Assembly (NCBI RefSeq): GCF_004088395.1
Contig: NZ_CP035107.1
Coordinates: 1,565,001-1,629,000, forward strand
Length of the DNA stretch: 64,000 bases
Source: Ornithobacterium rhinotracheale
GTDB lineage: Bacteria > Bacteroidota > Bacteroidia > Flavobacteriales > Weeksellaceae
Direction: 5' to 3'
Each line of letters begins with the position of its first letter. The first letter of the stretch is position 1. This document shows, piece by piece, positions 33,779 through 41,981 of the stretch. A program made the position numbers and the translations under genes. The notes under the pieces were generated by a model. It did not search any database, was not told the origin of the DNA, and worked only from the letters and a program-made list of their open reading frames with translations.

Positions 33779-35458
33779 ATGAAAAAAAATATAATAATAT
33801 TGAGTTTACTAGTAAGTTCTTTAGCTTATAGTCAAATAAACATACAATCTCCTGCAAATTCAAGCATCAACCAAGAAAACCCATTTTTAGATGCTTCTGG
33901 ATACAATCGTTCAAATAACAATGTAGGAAAAGGTTTGTATTTCCCGACTACCGATTTAAGAACATGGGAGTTTAAAACAAACTCTATTAACCCTGGGAAA
34001 TTCTCTACCTATTTCGATGGAATGATAGTGTACAACACTGGAGAGGGAGCCCCTACTACAGATGCTAGCAAAGGAGGTGTTAGAAAGAATTTGAGCAGAG
34101 GTTTTTACTACTTTAAAAACCCAAACCAAACTTTCCCCAGCGGGAGCGTAGCCAATGGTGAGTGGGTGAGAATCAGCGATGCCAATATTTACAATAGCAA
34201 TGGCACCCTTTCAGAAGAAAGAGTTGTAGACTTGAATGGCAATACCTTGCACTTAGACAATGGGGTAACCACAGTGTCTCACAATTCTTGGGTTCCGTTG
34301 ATTATAAACAGCACCAATACAGATGAAGTAGGTGGAGGAGGCATCGCCATCCATCCAAATGATTATAGTAAGCGTGTAGAGCTGAGCACAACGAAAGAAG
34401 GCGACTTCCGTATATATATGGAAGGAAAAGGCGATGTAGTGAAGATACCTAAATCTACGGCAGATTTAATAAGTGCTGGTGAATATTTAAAGGTAAAAGG
34501 AAAAGGCGAAGAATGGGCATATATCGGCGGAGATGGCGCTGCTAACGATGTCCAAATAGGCTCTACCAATGCTGAGGTAAAGGATGTCTCGCTGTGGAAT
34601 GCAGCAAATGGAGATGAAATGAATTTATACGCCAAAGGTATACGAGCAAGGACCATGTCTGTAGGAGGAGAAGTCAAAGATATAACACCAGGCTCTGTAA
34701 TGGAAGTAAAAGCAGACTCGTGGTTTCCATTAACTGTAAATAGTACGAATGCGGCAGGCGGTGGCGGTATCGCTATACACCCCAATGATTTTAATAAGCG
34801 CGTAGAGCTGAGCACAACGAATGAGGGCTATTTTCGTATATGGGCAAACGGACAAGACCGAGTTTATATTGATAAGAACGCAGGAAATGTGGGTATAGGA
34901 ACTACCACACCTACTGAAAAATTGCAGATAACAGGTGGAAATCTACGCTTGAGTGATTTGGGAGGTAGTGGTAAAAGAATATTAACTGTAGACCAGCAGG
35001 GGGTTGTGAAAGTATCTCAAGTAAAATGGCGTTGGCAAATTTATAAAGTAGGATCATATAATACCGCTTATTATCGAAATTCCAAGTTTGAATTGAAATT
35101 AAAAAATACAGACCAATTGTTATCTATCAATGCCACTGGAGTCTGCACCTTTGACCAAAGAGTAAATATAACCGATGGGGAGTGGGGTGATTTTGGTCTT
35201 GGTTATCCTAATCTAAAACCCGTAAATGGGCAACCTTCACCTAGCGCCCATGAATTAATTCACTATGTTACTTTTGATTCTGCCGCAGGCACCAGCATTC
35301 CTATTGCTGGTATAAGATTTCAAGGTGGAAGTACCTATATAGATACGCACAATCCATATAGAACCATTAAAGCATGGTATGATACCCTTCACGCTGGAAA
35401 TGGTTCTTGCTACAAAAATATGGGTTTTGTCATATTAATCTATTCCTACTTAGATTAA
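33779..35458 (+). CDS. Secreted surface or tail-fibre-like repeat protein
   Basis: 559 residues. Signal peptide 1-19 (ASLAYSQ-type end SLAYSQ), then a Gly/Asn-rich beta-structured protein. Two internal repeats share SWxPLxxNST, GGGGIAIHPND, KRVELSTT and FRI (about 171-217 and 317-362). A fibre-like segment follows, GNVGIGTTTPTEKLQI (about 368-383), as found in phage tail fibres and Bacteroidota surface proteins. The C-terminal 140 residues form a different globular part with two Cys. The function is unknown; adhesion is a guess. The IS982 element ends only 20 bases before its ATG, so its original promoter has probably been displaced. Confidence 0.75.
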   Translation: MKKNIIILSLLVSSLAYSQINIQSPANSSINQENPFLDASGYNRSNNNVGKGLYFPTTDLRTWEFKTNSINPGKFSTYFDGMIVYNTGEGAPTTDASKGGVRKNLSRGFYYFKNPNQTFPSGSVANGEWVRISDANIYNSNGTLSEERVVDLNGNTLHLDNGVTTVSHNSWVPLIINSTNTDEVGGGGIAIHPNDYSKRVELSTTKEGDFRIYMEGKGDVVKIPKSTADLISAGEYLKVKGKGEEWAYIGGDGAANDVQIGSTNAEVKDVSLWNAANGDEMNLYAKGIRARTMSVGGEVKDITPGSVMEVKADSWFPLTVNSTNAAGGGGIAIHPNDFNKRVELSTTNEGYFRIWANGQDRVYIDKNAGNVGIGTTTPTEKLQITGGNLRLSDLGGSGKRILTVDQQGVVKVSQVKWRWQIYKVGSYNTAYYRNSKFELKLKNTDQLLSINATGVCTFDQRVNITDGEWGDFGLGYPNLKPVNGQPSPSAHELIHYVTFDSAAGTSIPIAGIRFQGGSTYIDTHNPYRTIKAWYDTLHAGNGSCYKNMGFVILIYSYLD

Positions 35459-35889
35459 TATTTACGGAGTCACGGTACATTCCCTCACTGGTGCGACTAT
35501 TTCGCCCGTGTCCTGTAAACTAACCTAATGTAAGATGTATTAATTTATAACCGTAGCTATAAGCCTAAAGCCTTCTGCCTACGGCTTTAGCCAACAATGT
35601 AAAATGATTATAATTTGACCTCTAAGTCCCTGGTATAAAAAAGTTTGAAACGAAAAGCGTTAAAAAAGTTTTACTGTTTGAGCGAGGTACGAGCGAGTTC
35701 TAAAACTTTCAGCCTTTCGCTTCAAACTTTAGCCAAAAGGACTTAAAGTCTTGAATTTTTGGTTCTTTTGTTTCAAGACAAAAGAACAATAATATAAAGT
35801 GGAATAAAATATATAAATGTAGCAATAAGCCATAGGCAGCAGACTTATTGCCACTAAAATCTAATCTCTAAAATCCAAATTCTAAAAAT
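35459..35889. other. Non-coding stretch with extragenic palindromes
   Basis: There is no gene here. Apart from the large palindromes at 35641-35787 it contains a CTAAAGCC/GGCTTTAG hairpin (35565-35590) and a CAATAAG...CTTATTG hairpin near 35823-35851. The region resembles the repeat-rich spacers found around mobile or variable loci. Confidence 0.6.
35641..35787. repeat. Large imperfect palindrome followed by a perfect 9-bp hairpin
   Basis: Bases 35641-35672 (AAGTTTGAAACGAAAAGCG...) pair with 35701-35729 (...CTTTCGCTTCAAACTT) to give a stem of about 28 bp around a loop rich in GAGCGAGGTACGAGCGAG. GTTCTTTTG (35762-35770) then pairs with CAAAAGAAC (35779-35787). Both types resemble dispersed extragenic palindromes of Flavobacteriia; copy number elsewhere cannot be seen here. 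Confidence 0.75.
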
Positions 35890-36608
35890 ATGAACACCTT
35901 AAAAGCATGGTTGCGTCCCAACCTACTCACCAAAAATGACCCTAATGATTTTGTAGCCGTGCCGTTATCCAGCGTCAGCATCGGCATCCCGAAGTGATAG
36001 ACGCCCTACAAAAAGAGGGCATGGAAATCCAAACCGAAACCGCCATAGACATCATCACCCGCTTTAACCGCAAAGCCTCGGAGCTGGTACTCAATGGCTA
36101 TAGCGTAAACACGGGCTTGGTCTATATGCGTCCTGCGATAAAAGGTGTATTTTATGATAAATCTTTTGACAAGGAAAAGCATTCGGTGTATGTGAATGTA
36201 AACCAAGGCTTAGAGCTTAGAAAAGCCAGCGAAGAGACCAAAGTAGAGATTTTAGGAGAACAAGCTAGCCCAATGAGCCTATTCAGCATCACGGATAAAG
36301 CCACAGGCAAGAGCGATGGCACACTCACCAAAGGGAAAAACGCCGAAATCAAAGGGACTTATATTAAAATAGCAGGGGATAATGCCGCCAATGGTATTGT
36401 GTTTAAGAACTTAGACACCCAAGCGGAGACCAAACTTCCTGCGGAGAATATCGTTCTTAATGAGCCTTCGCGTTTGCTTATTTTGGTGCCAACGGACTTA
36501 ACGGCAGGTAATTATGAGTTGAGGGTAACTACGCAAAGCTCTACCAATACCACATTGCTCAAAGAACCGTGCACAGAGATATTGGGTGTTCCTATCGTTT
36601 TAGCATAA
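35890..36608 (+). pseudogene. HU-like DNA-binding/DUF4469 protein gene with a frameshift
   Basis: The ATG at 35890 opens MNTLKAWLRPNLLTKNDPNDF...SSVSIG and hits TGA at about 35995. The frame then continues, shifted by one base, as HPEVIDALQKEGMEIQTETAIDIITRFN and on to 36608. One lost base near 35980 explains it. The rejoined product of about 240 residues has the Bvu_2165-like HU/IHF-type N-domain (RKASELVLNGYSVNTGLVYMRPAIKGVF) and a DUF4469 C-domain (TYIKIAGDNAANGIVF, NEPSRLLILVPTDLTAGNYELRVTTQ). Restarting at GTG 35994 would lack the first strands of the DNA-binding fold. Sequencing error is the alternative. Confidence 0.82.
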
Positions 36609-36634
36609 ACAATGGTTAAAGGTAATATTTCAGC

Positions 36635-36668
36635 AAGAGGGCTCTGCTCGCACGAGCAGAACCCTCTT
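36635..36668 (+). terminator. Long hairpin after the DUF4469 pseudogene
   Basis: AAGAGGG-TCTGCTCG pairs with CGAGCAGA-CCCTCTT over 15 positions with one mismatch and a tight CA loop. The T tract is weak (TACTTTAT). It probably ends the upstream transcript. Confidence 0.65.
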
Positions 36669-36878
36669 ACTTTATAAAGCAGGACATTCTGTTAGCATAA
36701 GGACAAGCACTCTGTCAGCATAAGGATGTAGCCCCCATTCACAGCAGACCTCTCCCCTTCCCTTTTTGTAAAACCAAAGAAAAAGAAATAAAGAAGTACA
36801 TCTTCGTATCGCTTTAAATTGGGAATTAAAAAATTTTACTTAAATTTAGGCTTTACTTTTATTTTGAATTAAACTTTT

Positions 36879-38411
36879 ATGCTTGTAAAAACTTACGGAA
36901 GTGCCATCTACGGCATCGACGCAACGACAATTACTGTAGAAACCAATGTAGATAAAGGAACGGGATATTTTATCGTAGGACTGCCCGATAGTGCCGTGCG
37001 AGAAAGTAGCCACCGAATAAGTGCCGCACTACAAAACATTGGTTACAAAAATCCCCGACAAAAAATCATCATTAACATGGCGCCTGCCGATATCCGAAAA
37101 GAAGGTTCAGCTTATGATTTAACCATCGCCATGGGAATTCTCACCGCATCCAAGCAGATTCAAGCCGAAAATATTGAAGATTATTTAATCATGGGCGAAT
37201 TATCGCTCGACGGAAGTGTTTTGCCCATCAAAGGCGTTTTACCTATCGCCATTCAAGCGAGGAAAGAGGGATTCAGGGGAATTATTTTACCCAAGGAAAA
37301 TGCCATGGAAGCGGCCGTAGTCAATAATCTTGAAGTCTATGGCGTGAGCAACATCAAAGAAGTGATCGACTTTTTTGACCAAGGCACTCCACTAGATTTA
37401 GTGGAATTTGACACCAGAAAAGAATTTTTTAAATCCATCAACCAATTTCCGTTTGATTTTGCCGATGTCAAAGGGCAGGAAAATGTAAAACGCGCTATGG
37501 AAATCGCCGCCGCTGGCGGGCACAACATTCTACTCATCGGGCCACCTGGTAGTGGGAAAACTATGCTTGCCAAGCGCATTCCGTCGATTTTGCCACCACT
37601 CACATTGAGCGAAGCCTTGGAAACGACCAAAATTCATTCGGTGGCAGGAAAATTAAAGAAAAATTCATCGCTTATGACCGTGCGCCCATTCACTTCGCCA
37701 CACCACACCACCTCAGATGTAGCCTTGGTGGGCGGTGGCAGCTACCCACAGCCAGGCGAAATCTCTTTAGCCCACAATGGCGTTTTATTTTTGGACGAAT
37801 TACCCGAATTTCAACGCAGTGTTTTGGAAGTGATGCGCCAGCCACTCGAAGACCGAGAAGTTACTATCTCTAGGGCTAAATTCACAGTTACCTACCCCGC
37901 GAGTTTTATGCTCGTGGCGTCTATGAACCCGAGCCCGAGCGGTTTTTTCCCAGACGATCCGCAAAACACTTCTACCCCAGCCGAAATGCAACGCTATATG
38001 AATAAAATTTCGGGGCCGCTTTTAGACCGAATTGATCTGCACATCGAAGTGGTGCCCGTGCCGTTTGAAAAACTTTCGGCAGAACGAAATGGCGAAACAA
38101 GCGAACAAATTAGGAATCGTGTCATCGCTGCCCGAGAAATTCAAGAAAACCGATACAAGGATACCGAACATGTGCACTATAACGCTCAAATGGGCCCTAA
38201 GCAATTGGATGAATTTTGCGTTTTGGACGATGCAAGCTATACCTTATTAAAGAATGCTATGGATAAGCTCAATCTTTCGGCACGAGCTTACGACCGAATT
38301 TTGCGCGTGGCACGAACGATTGCCGATTTAGACAAGTCAGAAAATATTTCTTCAACACATTTGGCAGAGGCGATTCAATATAGAAGTTTAGATCGTGTAG
38401 GCTATTTTTAG
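36879..38411 (+). CDS. comM: YifB family magnesium-chelatase-like AAA ATPase (ComM)
   Basis: 510 residues. An N-terminal Lon-like domain (VETNVDKGTGYFIVGLPDSAVRESSHRI, 25-160) is followed by the AAA core with Walker A GPPGSGKTM, Walker B LFLDELPEF, and the sensor region SMNPSPSGFFPDD, then the C-terminal lid (YDRILRVARTIADLD). ComM helicases promote branch migration when transformed DNA is integrated; the family is widespread even in non-transformable species. It begins a plus-strand run of housekeeping genes and ends in a short palindrome at its stop codon. Confidence 0.93.
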   Translation: MLVKTYGSAIYGIDATTITVETNVDKGTGYFIVGLPDSAVRESSHRISAALQNIGYKNPRQKIIINMAPADIRKEGSAYDLTIAMGILTASKQIQAENIEDYLIMGELSLDGSVLPIKGVLPIAIQARKEGFRGIILPKENAMEAAVVNNLEVYGVSNIKEVIDFFDQGTPLDLVEFDTRKEFFKSINQFPFDFADVKGQENVKRAMEIAAAGGHNILLIGPPGSGKTMLAKRIPSILPPLTLSEALETTKIHSVAGKLKKNSSLMTVRPFTSPHHTTSDVALVGGGSYPQPGEISLAHNGVLFLDELPEFQRSVLEVMRQPLEDREVTISRAKFTVTYPASFMLVASMNPSPSGFFPDDPQNTSTPAEMQRYMNKISGPLLDRIDLHIEVVPVPFEKLSAERNGETSEQIRNRVIAAREIQENRYKDTEHVHYNAQMGPKQLDEFCVLDDASYTLLKNAMDKLNLSARAYDRILRVARTIADLDKSENISSTHLAEAIQYRSLDRVGYF

Positions 38412-38472
38412 CCTAAAAAAAACAAATAGCCAAAAAACATTTTTATCTTTATCAAAAAAATTAAAAAAAAAC

Positions 38473-39159
38473 ATGAAAATCGGAATTATTGGTGCTATGG
38501 AAGTCGAAATTTCGCTTCTGTGCGAAAAAATCGAAAACCTTGAAGCCACTGCCTTATACAACTTTAAATTCTACCAAGGAAATTGTGCCAATCACGAAAT
38601 CATCGTAGTGCTTTCTGGCGTGGGCAAAGTGAGTGCCGCCGTGGCAACAACTTTGCTTATAGACCATTATCAGCCTGATTTAATCATCAACACAGGCACC
38701 GCGGGCGGCTTGCAAAATGTACGCGTAGGCGACATCATCCTCGCCACCGAAGTGCGCCACCACGATGTGGATCTCACAGGATTTGGCTACGAATTGGGAC
38801 AACAATCTCAAATGCCTGCAGCCTTTATCCCAGCTGAAACTTTTAGACAAAAAGCAGAGGATTTAGTTCAGCAAAAAACGGGACAAGCTGCTCACGGCTT
38901 GATTGTGAGCGGAGATGCCTTTATCAACGATCCAGAGAAATTTGCTTGGATCAAAGAAAATTTCCCAGATGCCAAAGCCGTAGAAATGGAAGCGGCAGCG
39001 ATTGCCCAAGTTTGTCATCAAATGAATACACCATTCATCATTCAGCGAGCGATTTCGGACATTGCAGGCGAAGGCAACACGCAATCTTTTGACCAATTTG
39101 TAAAAAAAGCAGGTGCTATTTCAGCGGAAATTAATCTTGAATTTGTTAAAAACTTATAA
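38473..39159 (+). CDS. mtnN: 5'-methylthioadenosine/S-adenosylhomocysteine nucleosidase
   Basis: 228 residues, the usual length. It starts MKIGIIGAMEVEISLL and contains VVLSGVGKVSAAVATTLLIDHY, NTGTAGGL, the substrate pocket VSGDAFI and AVEMEAAAIAQVC, and the catalytic RAISDIAG with its Asp. It splits S-adenosylhomocysteine to adenine and S-ribosylhomocysteine. The product feeds the next gene, luxS, 62 bases downstream. The two genes together form the activated methyl cycle. Confidence 0.96.
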   Translation: MKIGIIGAMEVEISLLCEKIENLEATALYNFKFYQGNCANHEIIVVLSGVGKVSAAVATTLLIDHYQPDLIINTGTAGGLQNVRVGDIILATEVRHHDVDLTGFGYELGQQSQMPAAFIPAETFRQKAEDLVQQKTGQAAHGLIVSGDAFINDPEKFAWIKENFPDAKAVEMEAAAIAQVCHQMNTPFIIQRAISDIAGEGNTQSFDQFVKKAGAISAEINLEFVKNL

Positions 39160-39221
39160 GCTTAAAAGCATTTTGTTCAACTTATTTTATCTTTAGCCTT
39201 TATAAAAAAATACAACATTTC

Positions 39222-39698
39222 ATGGAAAGAATAGCAAGTTTTTGCATCGATCATTTAAAATTAAAGAGAGGAATTTATGTTTCTAGAAAAGATCAAGTAG
39301 GCAACGAAACGCTTACTTCGTTCGACATTAGAATGAAAGAACCTTATCGTGAGCCCGTGCTAGGTGCGGCAGAATTGCACACTATTGAGCATTTGGCAGC
39401 GACTTGGCTTAGAAACAGCGAATGGAAGGATAAAATCGTGTACTGGGGACCTATGGGCTGCCAAACAGGAAATTACCTCATCATCGCAGGAGACTATACT
39501 TCAGTAGACATTGTTCCATTAATTACGGATTTATACCGATTTATGGCAGATTTTGAAGGTGAAATCCCAGGTGCCTCTACTCTAGAATGCGGAAACTTCT
39601 ACAACAATAATTTACCAATGGCTAAATACGAAGCTAAAAAGTATTTGGAAGAAGTTTTATTGCAACTTACACCTGAAAATTTAAATTATCCAGCATAA
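39222..39698 (+). CDS. luxS: S-ribosylhomocysteine lyase
   Basis: 158 residues. Metal ligands are visible in ELHTIEHLAAT (two His) and LECGNFYNNN (Cys region), with GPMGCQTG holding the other catalytic Cys. It converts S-ribosylhomocysteine to homocysteine and DPD, the precursor of autoinducer 2. Next to mtnN the metabolic detoxification role is certain; a signalling role is not shown by sequence. A TATCTTTA element at 39188-39195 may be its own promoter. Confidence 0.96.
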   Translation: MERIASFCIDHLKLKRGIYVSRKDQVGNETLTSFDIRMKEPYREPVLGAAELHTIEHLAATWLRNSEWKDKIVYWGPMGCQTGNYLIIAGDYTSVDIVPLITDLYRFMADFEGEIPGASTLECGNFYNNNLPMAKYEAKKYLEEVLLQLTPENLNYPA

Positions 39699-39713
39699 TT
39701 TAAAGATTTTCAA

Positions 39714-40097
39714 ATGCTCACTGGCGTTCATCACATTGCAATCATTTGCTCTGATTATCAAAAGTCTAAAAAGTTCTACACAGAAGTTTTAGGGCTAAAG
39801 ATTTTGAGAGAAAATTACCGAAAAGAGCGAGATTCCTACAAATTAGATTTAAGTCTGAATGGAATTTATATTATTGAGCTTTTTTCGTTTCCAAGTCCAC
39901 CGCCCCGCCCTTCTCGTCCCGAAGCGGTAGGGCTAAGACATTTGGCATTTAGCACACCAAATATTGAAGAAGAAATTGAAAGATTGCAAAAGCTAGGAAT
40001 TACCACTGAGCCAATTAGAATTGATGAGTTTACGGGTAAAAAATTCACATTTTTTGAAGACCCAGACCATTTACCGTTAGAATTATACGAAAGCTAA
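39714..40097 (+). CDS. VOC-family (glyoxalase-like) protein of the YaeR/GloA2 type
   Basis: 127 residues. Two beta-alpha-beta modules: GVHHIAIICSDYQKSKKFYTEVLGLKIL at the start and GLRHLAFSTPNIEEEIERL in the second half, ending in FFEDPDHLPLELYE. Metal-ligand His and Glu of the vicinal oxygen chelate fold are in place. It matches small glyoxalase/dioxygenase-like proteins whose substrate is unknown. It lies 15 bases after luxS and 1 base before dgt, so all three are probably co-transcribed. Confidence 0.88.
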   Translation: MLTGVHHIAIICSDYQKSKKFYTEVLGLKILRENYRKERDSYKLDLSLNGIYIIELFSFPSPPPRPSRPEAVGLRHLAFSTPNIEEEIERLQKLGITTEPIRIDEFTGKKFTFFEDPDHLPLELYES

Positions 40098-40098
40098 C

Positions 40099-41472
40099 AT
40101 GTTTCCAAAACTATACACCACGCAACGAACAGGCGAAAAATCAAAAACGCAGCACACCGAAAACCGCACAGATTTTCAGCGCGATTACGATAGAATTATT
40201 TTCTCATCGGCTTTTAGAAAACTGCAAAACAAAACGCAAGTTTTCCCGTTGCCTGGCAGTGTATTTGTACACAATCGTTTAACGCATTCGTTGGAAGTTT
40301 CATCGGTGGGGCGTTCGCTTGGGACTTTGGCAGGAGAAATTTTCAGAGAAAATATAAAATCTGACGCCACCAAAGATGATTTGTATTTTTACGAACATAA
40401 TTTAGCCTATGTTATCGCATCGGCATGTTTGTGCCACGACATTGGAAACCCTGCGTTTGGACATTCGGGCGAAGATGCCATTGCTCAATTTTTCAAAAAC
40501 AACGAAAATAACTTAAAATCGTATTTTTCTGAAGAAGAGTGGGCTGATTTCATTCATTTTGAAGGAAATGCCAATGCAATTCGCGTGCTCACGCATCAAC
40601 AAAAAGGCAAATCCGAGGGGGGCTTAATGCTTACCCACACGACGCTAGCCTCAATTGCTAAATATCCGTGCGAATCGGTAGCTTCTCTGGGCAAAAAAGG
40701 CAATGCACTACACCGCAAAAAATTTGGATTTTTCCAGTCAGAAAAAGAAACTTTTGAGCAAATTGCAAAAAGTTGTGGTATGCTTAAAGAACAGGGCAAT
40801 CCGCTTGTTTACAAGAGACACCCTTTTGTGTGGCTCGTGGAGGCGGCAGACGACATTTGCTACAACATCATCGATTTTGAAGACGCTCACCGCCTAGGCA
40901 TTGTGGAACACAGCCTCTGCATCGAACTTTTTAAGCAAATTATAGATGAATTGGGTGGCGGCTTAGAAACGCGCAAAATCGAAAATCGCCTAAACAAAAT
41001 TGAAAACAAGGAGGATAAAGTTTCTTATCTCCGCGCCAAAATCATTGGTTATTTAGTAAGTGAAATTATTAAAAAATATAAAATTCACTTTTCTAAAATC
41101 ATCGTGGGCGATTTCAGCACAAGTTTATATGATTTAATTTTAAATAAATCAAAATCATTACAAACTATTCAAGAATTTTCTATCGAAAACATTTACAATT
41201 ACAATAGCGTGATTGAGATAGAATCTGCCGGCTATAATGTAATGAATGAGCTTTTGGGCTATTTTGTTCCTGCGATTTTAAAAGACAAGAAGCTACGCAC
41301 AGGCTACGAGAAAAACGCAGTAAAACTTCTCCCACCGTCTTGCAATTATGATGGGGAAAGTGCCTACCAAAAAGTGCTTGGCATTTTGGACTATATCAGT
41401 AGTATGACAGATGATTACGCAGTGGAACTTTATCGCCGAATCAAGGGGATAGAAATCGGAATGATTCGATAA
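40099..41472 (+). CDS. dgt: Deoxyguanosinetriphosphate triphosphohydrolase-like protein
   Basis: 457 residues, HD superfamily. Metal residues are in RLTHSLEVSSVGRSLG (His), CLCHDIGNPAFGHSGE (HD pair) and WLVEAADDICYNIIDFED (Asp). The N-terminal RTDFQRDYDRIIFSSAFRKLQNKTQVFP block is diagnostic of Dgt. It hydrolyses dGTP or other dNTPs to nucleoside and triphosphate, trimming the nucleotide pool. It follows the VOC gene with one intervening base and is closed by a terminator shared with rpmH. Confidence 0.94.
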   Translation: MFPKLYTTQRTGEKSKTQHTENRTDFQRDYDRIIFSSAFRKLQNKTQVFPLPGSVFVHNRLTHSLEVSSVGRSLGTLAGEIFRENIKSDATKDDLYFYEHNLAYVIASACLCHDIGNPAFGHSGEDAIAQFFKNNENNLKSYFSEEEWADFIHFEGNANAIRVLTHQQKGKSEGGLMLTHTTLASIAKYPCESVASLGKKGNALHRKKFGFFQSEKETFEQIAKSCGMLKEQGNPLVYKRHPFVWLVEAADDICYNIIDFEDAHRLGIVEHSLCIELFKQIIDELGGGLETRKIENRLNKIENKEDKVSYLRAKIIGYLVSEIIKKYKIHFSKIIVGDFSTSLYDLILNKSKSLQTIQEFSIENIYNYNSVIEIESAGYNVMNELLGYFVPAILKDKKLRTGYEKNAVKLLPPSCNYDGESAYQKVLGILDYISSMTDDYAVELYRRIKGIEIGMIR

Positions 41473-41500
41473 AAATAGGAAATTAAACTCAACGGAAAAA

Positions 41501-41526
41501 ACCACATAAGCCGAAACTTATGTGGT
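41501..41526. terminator. Terminator between dgt and rpmH
   Basis: ACCACATAAG (41501-41510) pairs with CTTATGTGGT (41517-41526), a 10-bp stem between convergent genes. The A run before it gives T on the minus strand, so it serves rpmH best. Confidence 0.85.
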
Positions 41527-41562
41527 CTATCTTCTTTGTAAAAAAGTGTTTAATTCTAAAGA

Positions 41563-41748
<186 letters not shown>

Positions 41749-41981
41749 TCAATTGGGGTGCAAATATAGAAATATTTTTGAAGATAAAAAATTTATTCTA
41801 AAAAAATCCTTTTTATTTTGTTTATCAAAGATTGTGGCTTAAAATCACCGCCTATACAAAGCCCTCATTTACAAAATCTTATTCATTTATATTTTAAAAA
41901 GCTAAAAAAACACGGTTTTATATTTTCACAGGCTTTAATTTTATTGTATATTAGCAAACTATTATATGAAAACTTACATGT

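Noticed and set aside
39222-39698. LuxS as evidence for quorum sensing
   Set aside because: No autoinducer receptor is visible; next to mtnN it is fully explained by methyl-cycle metabolism.
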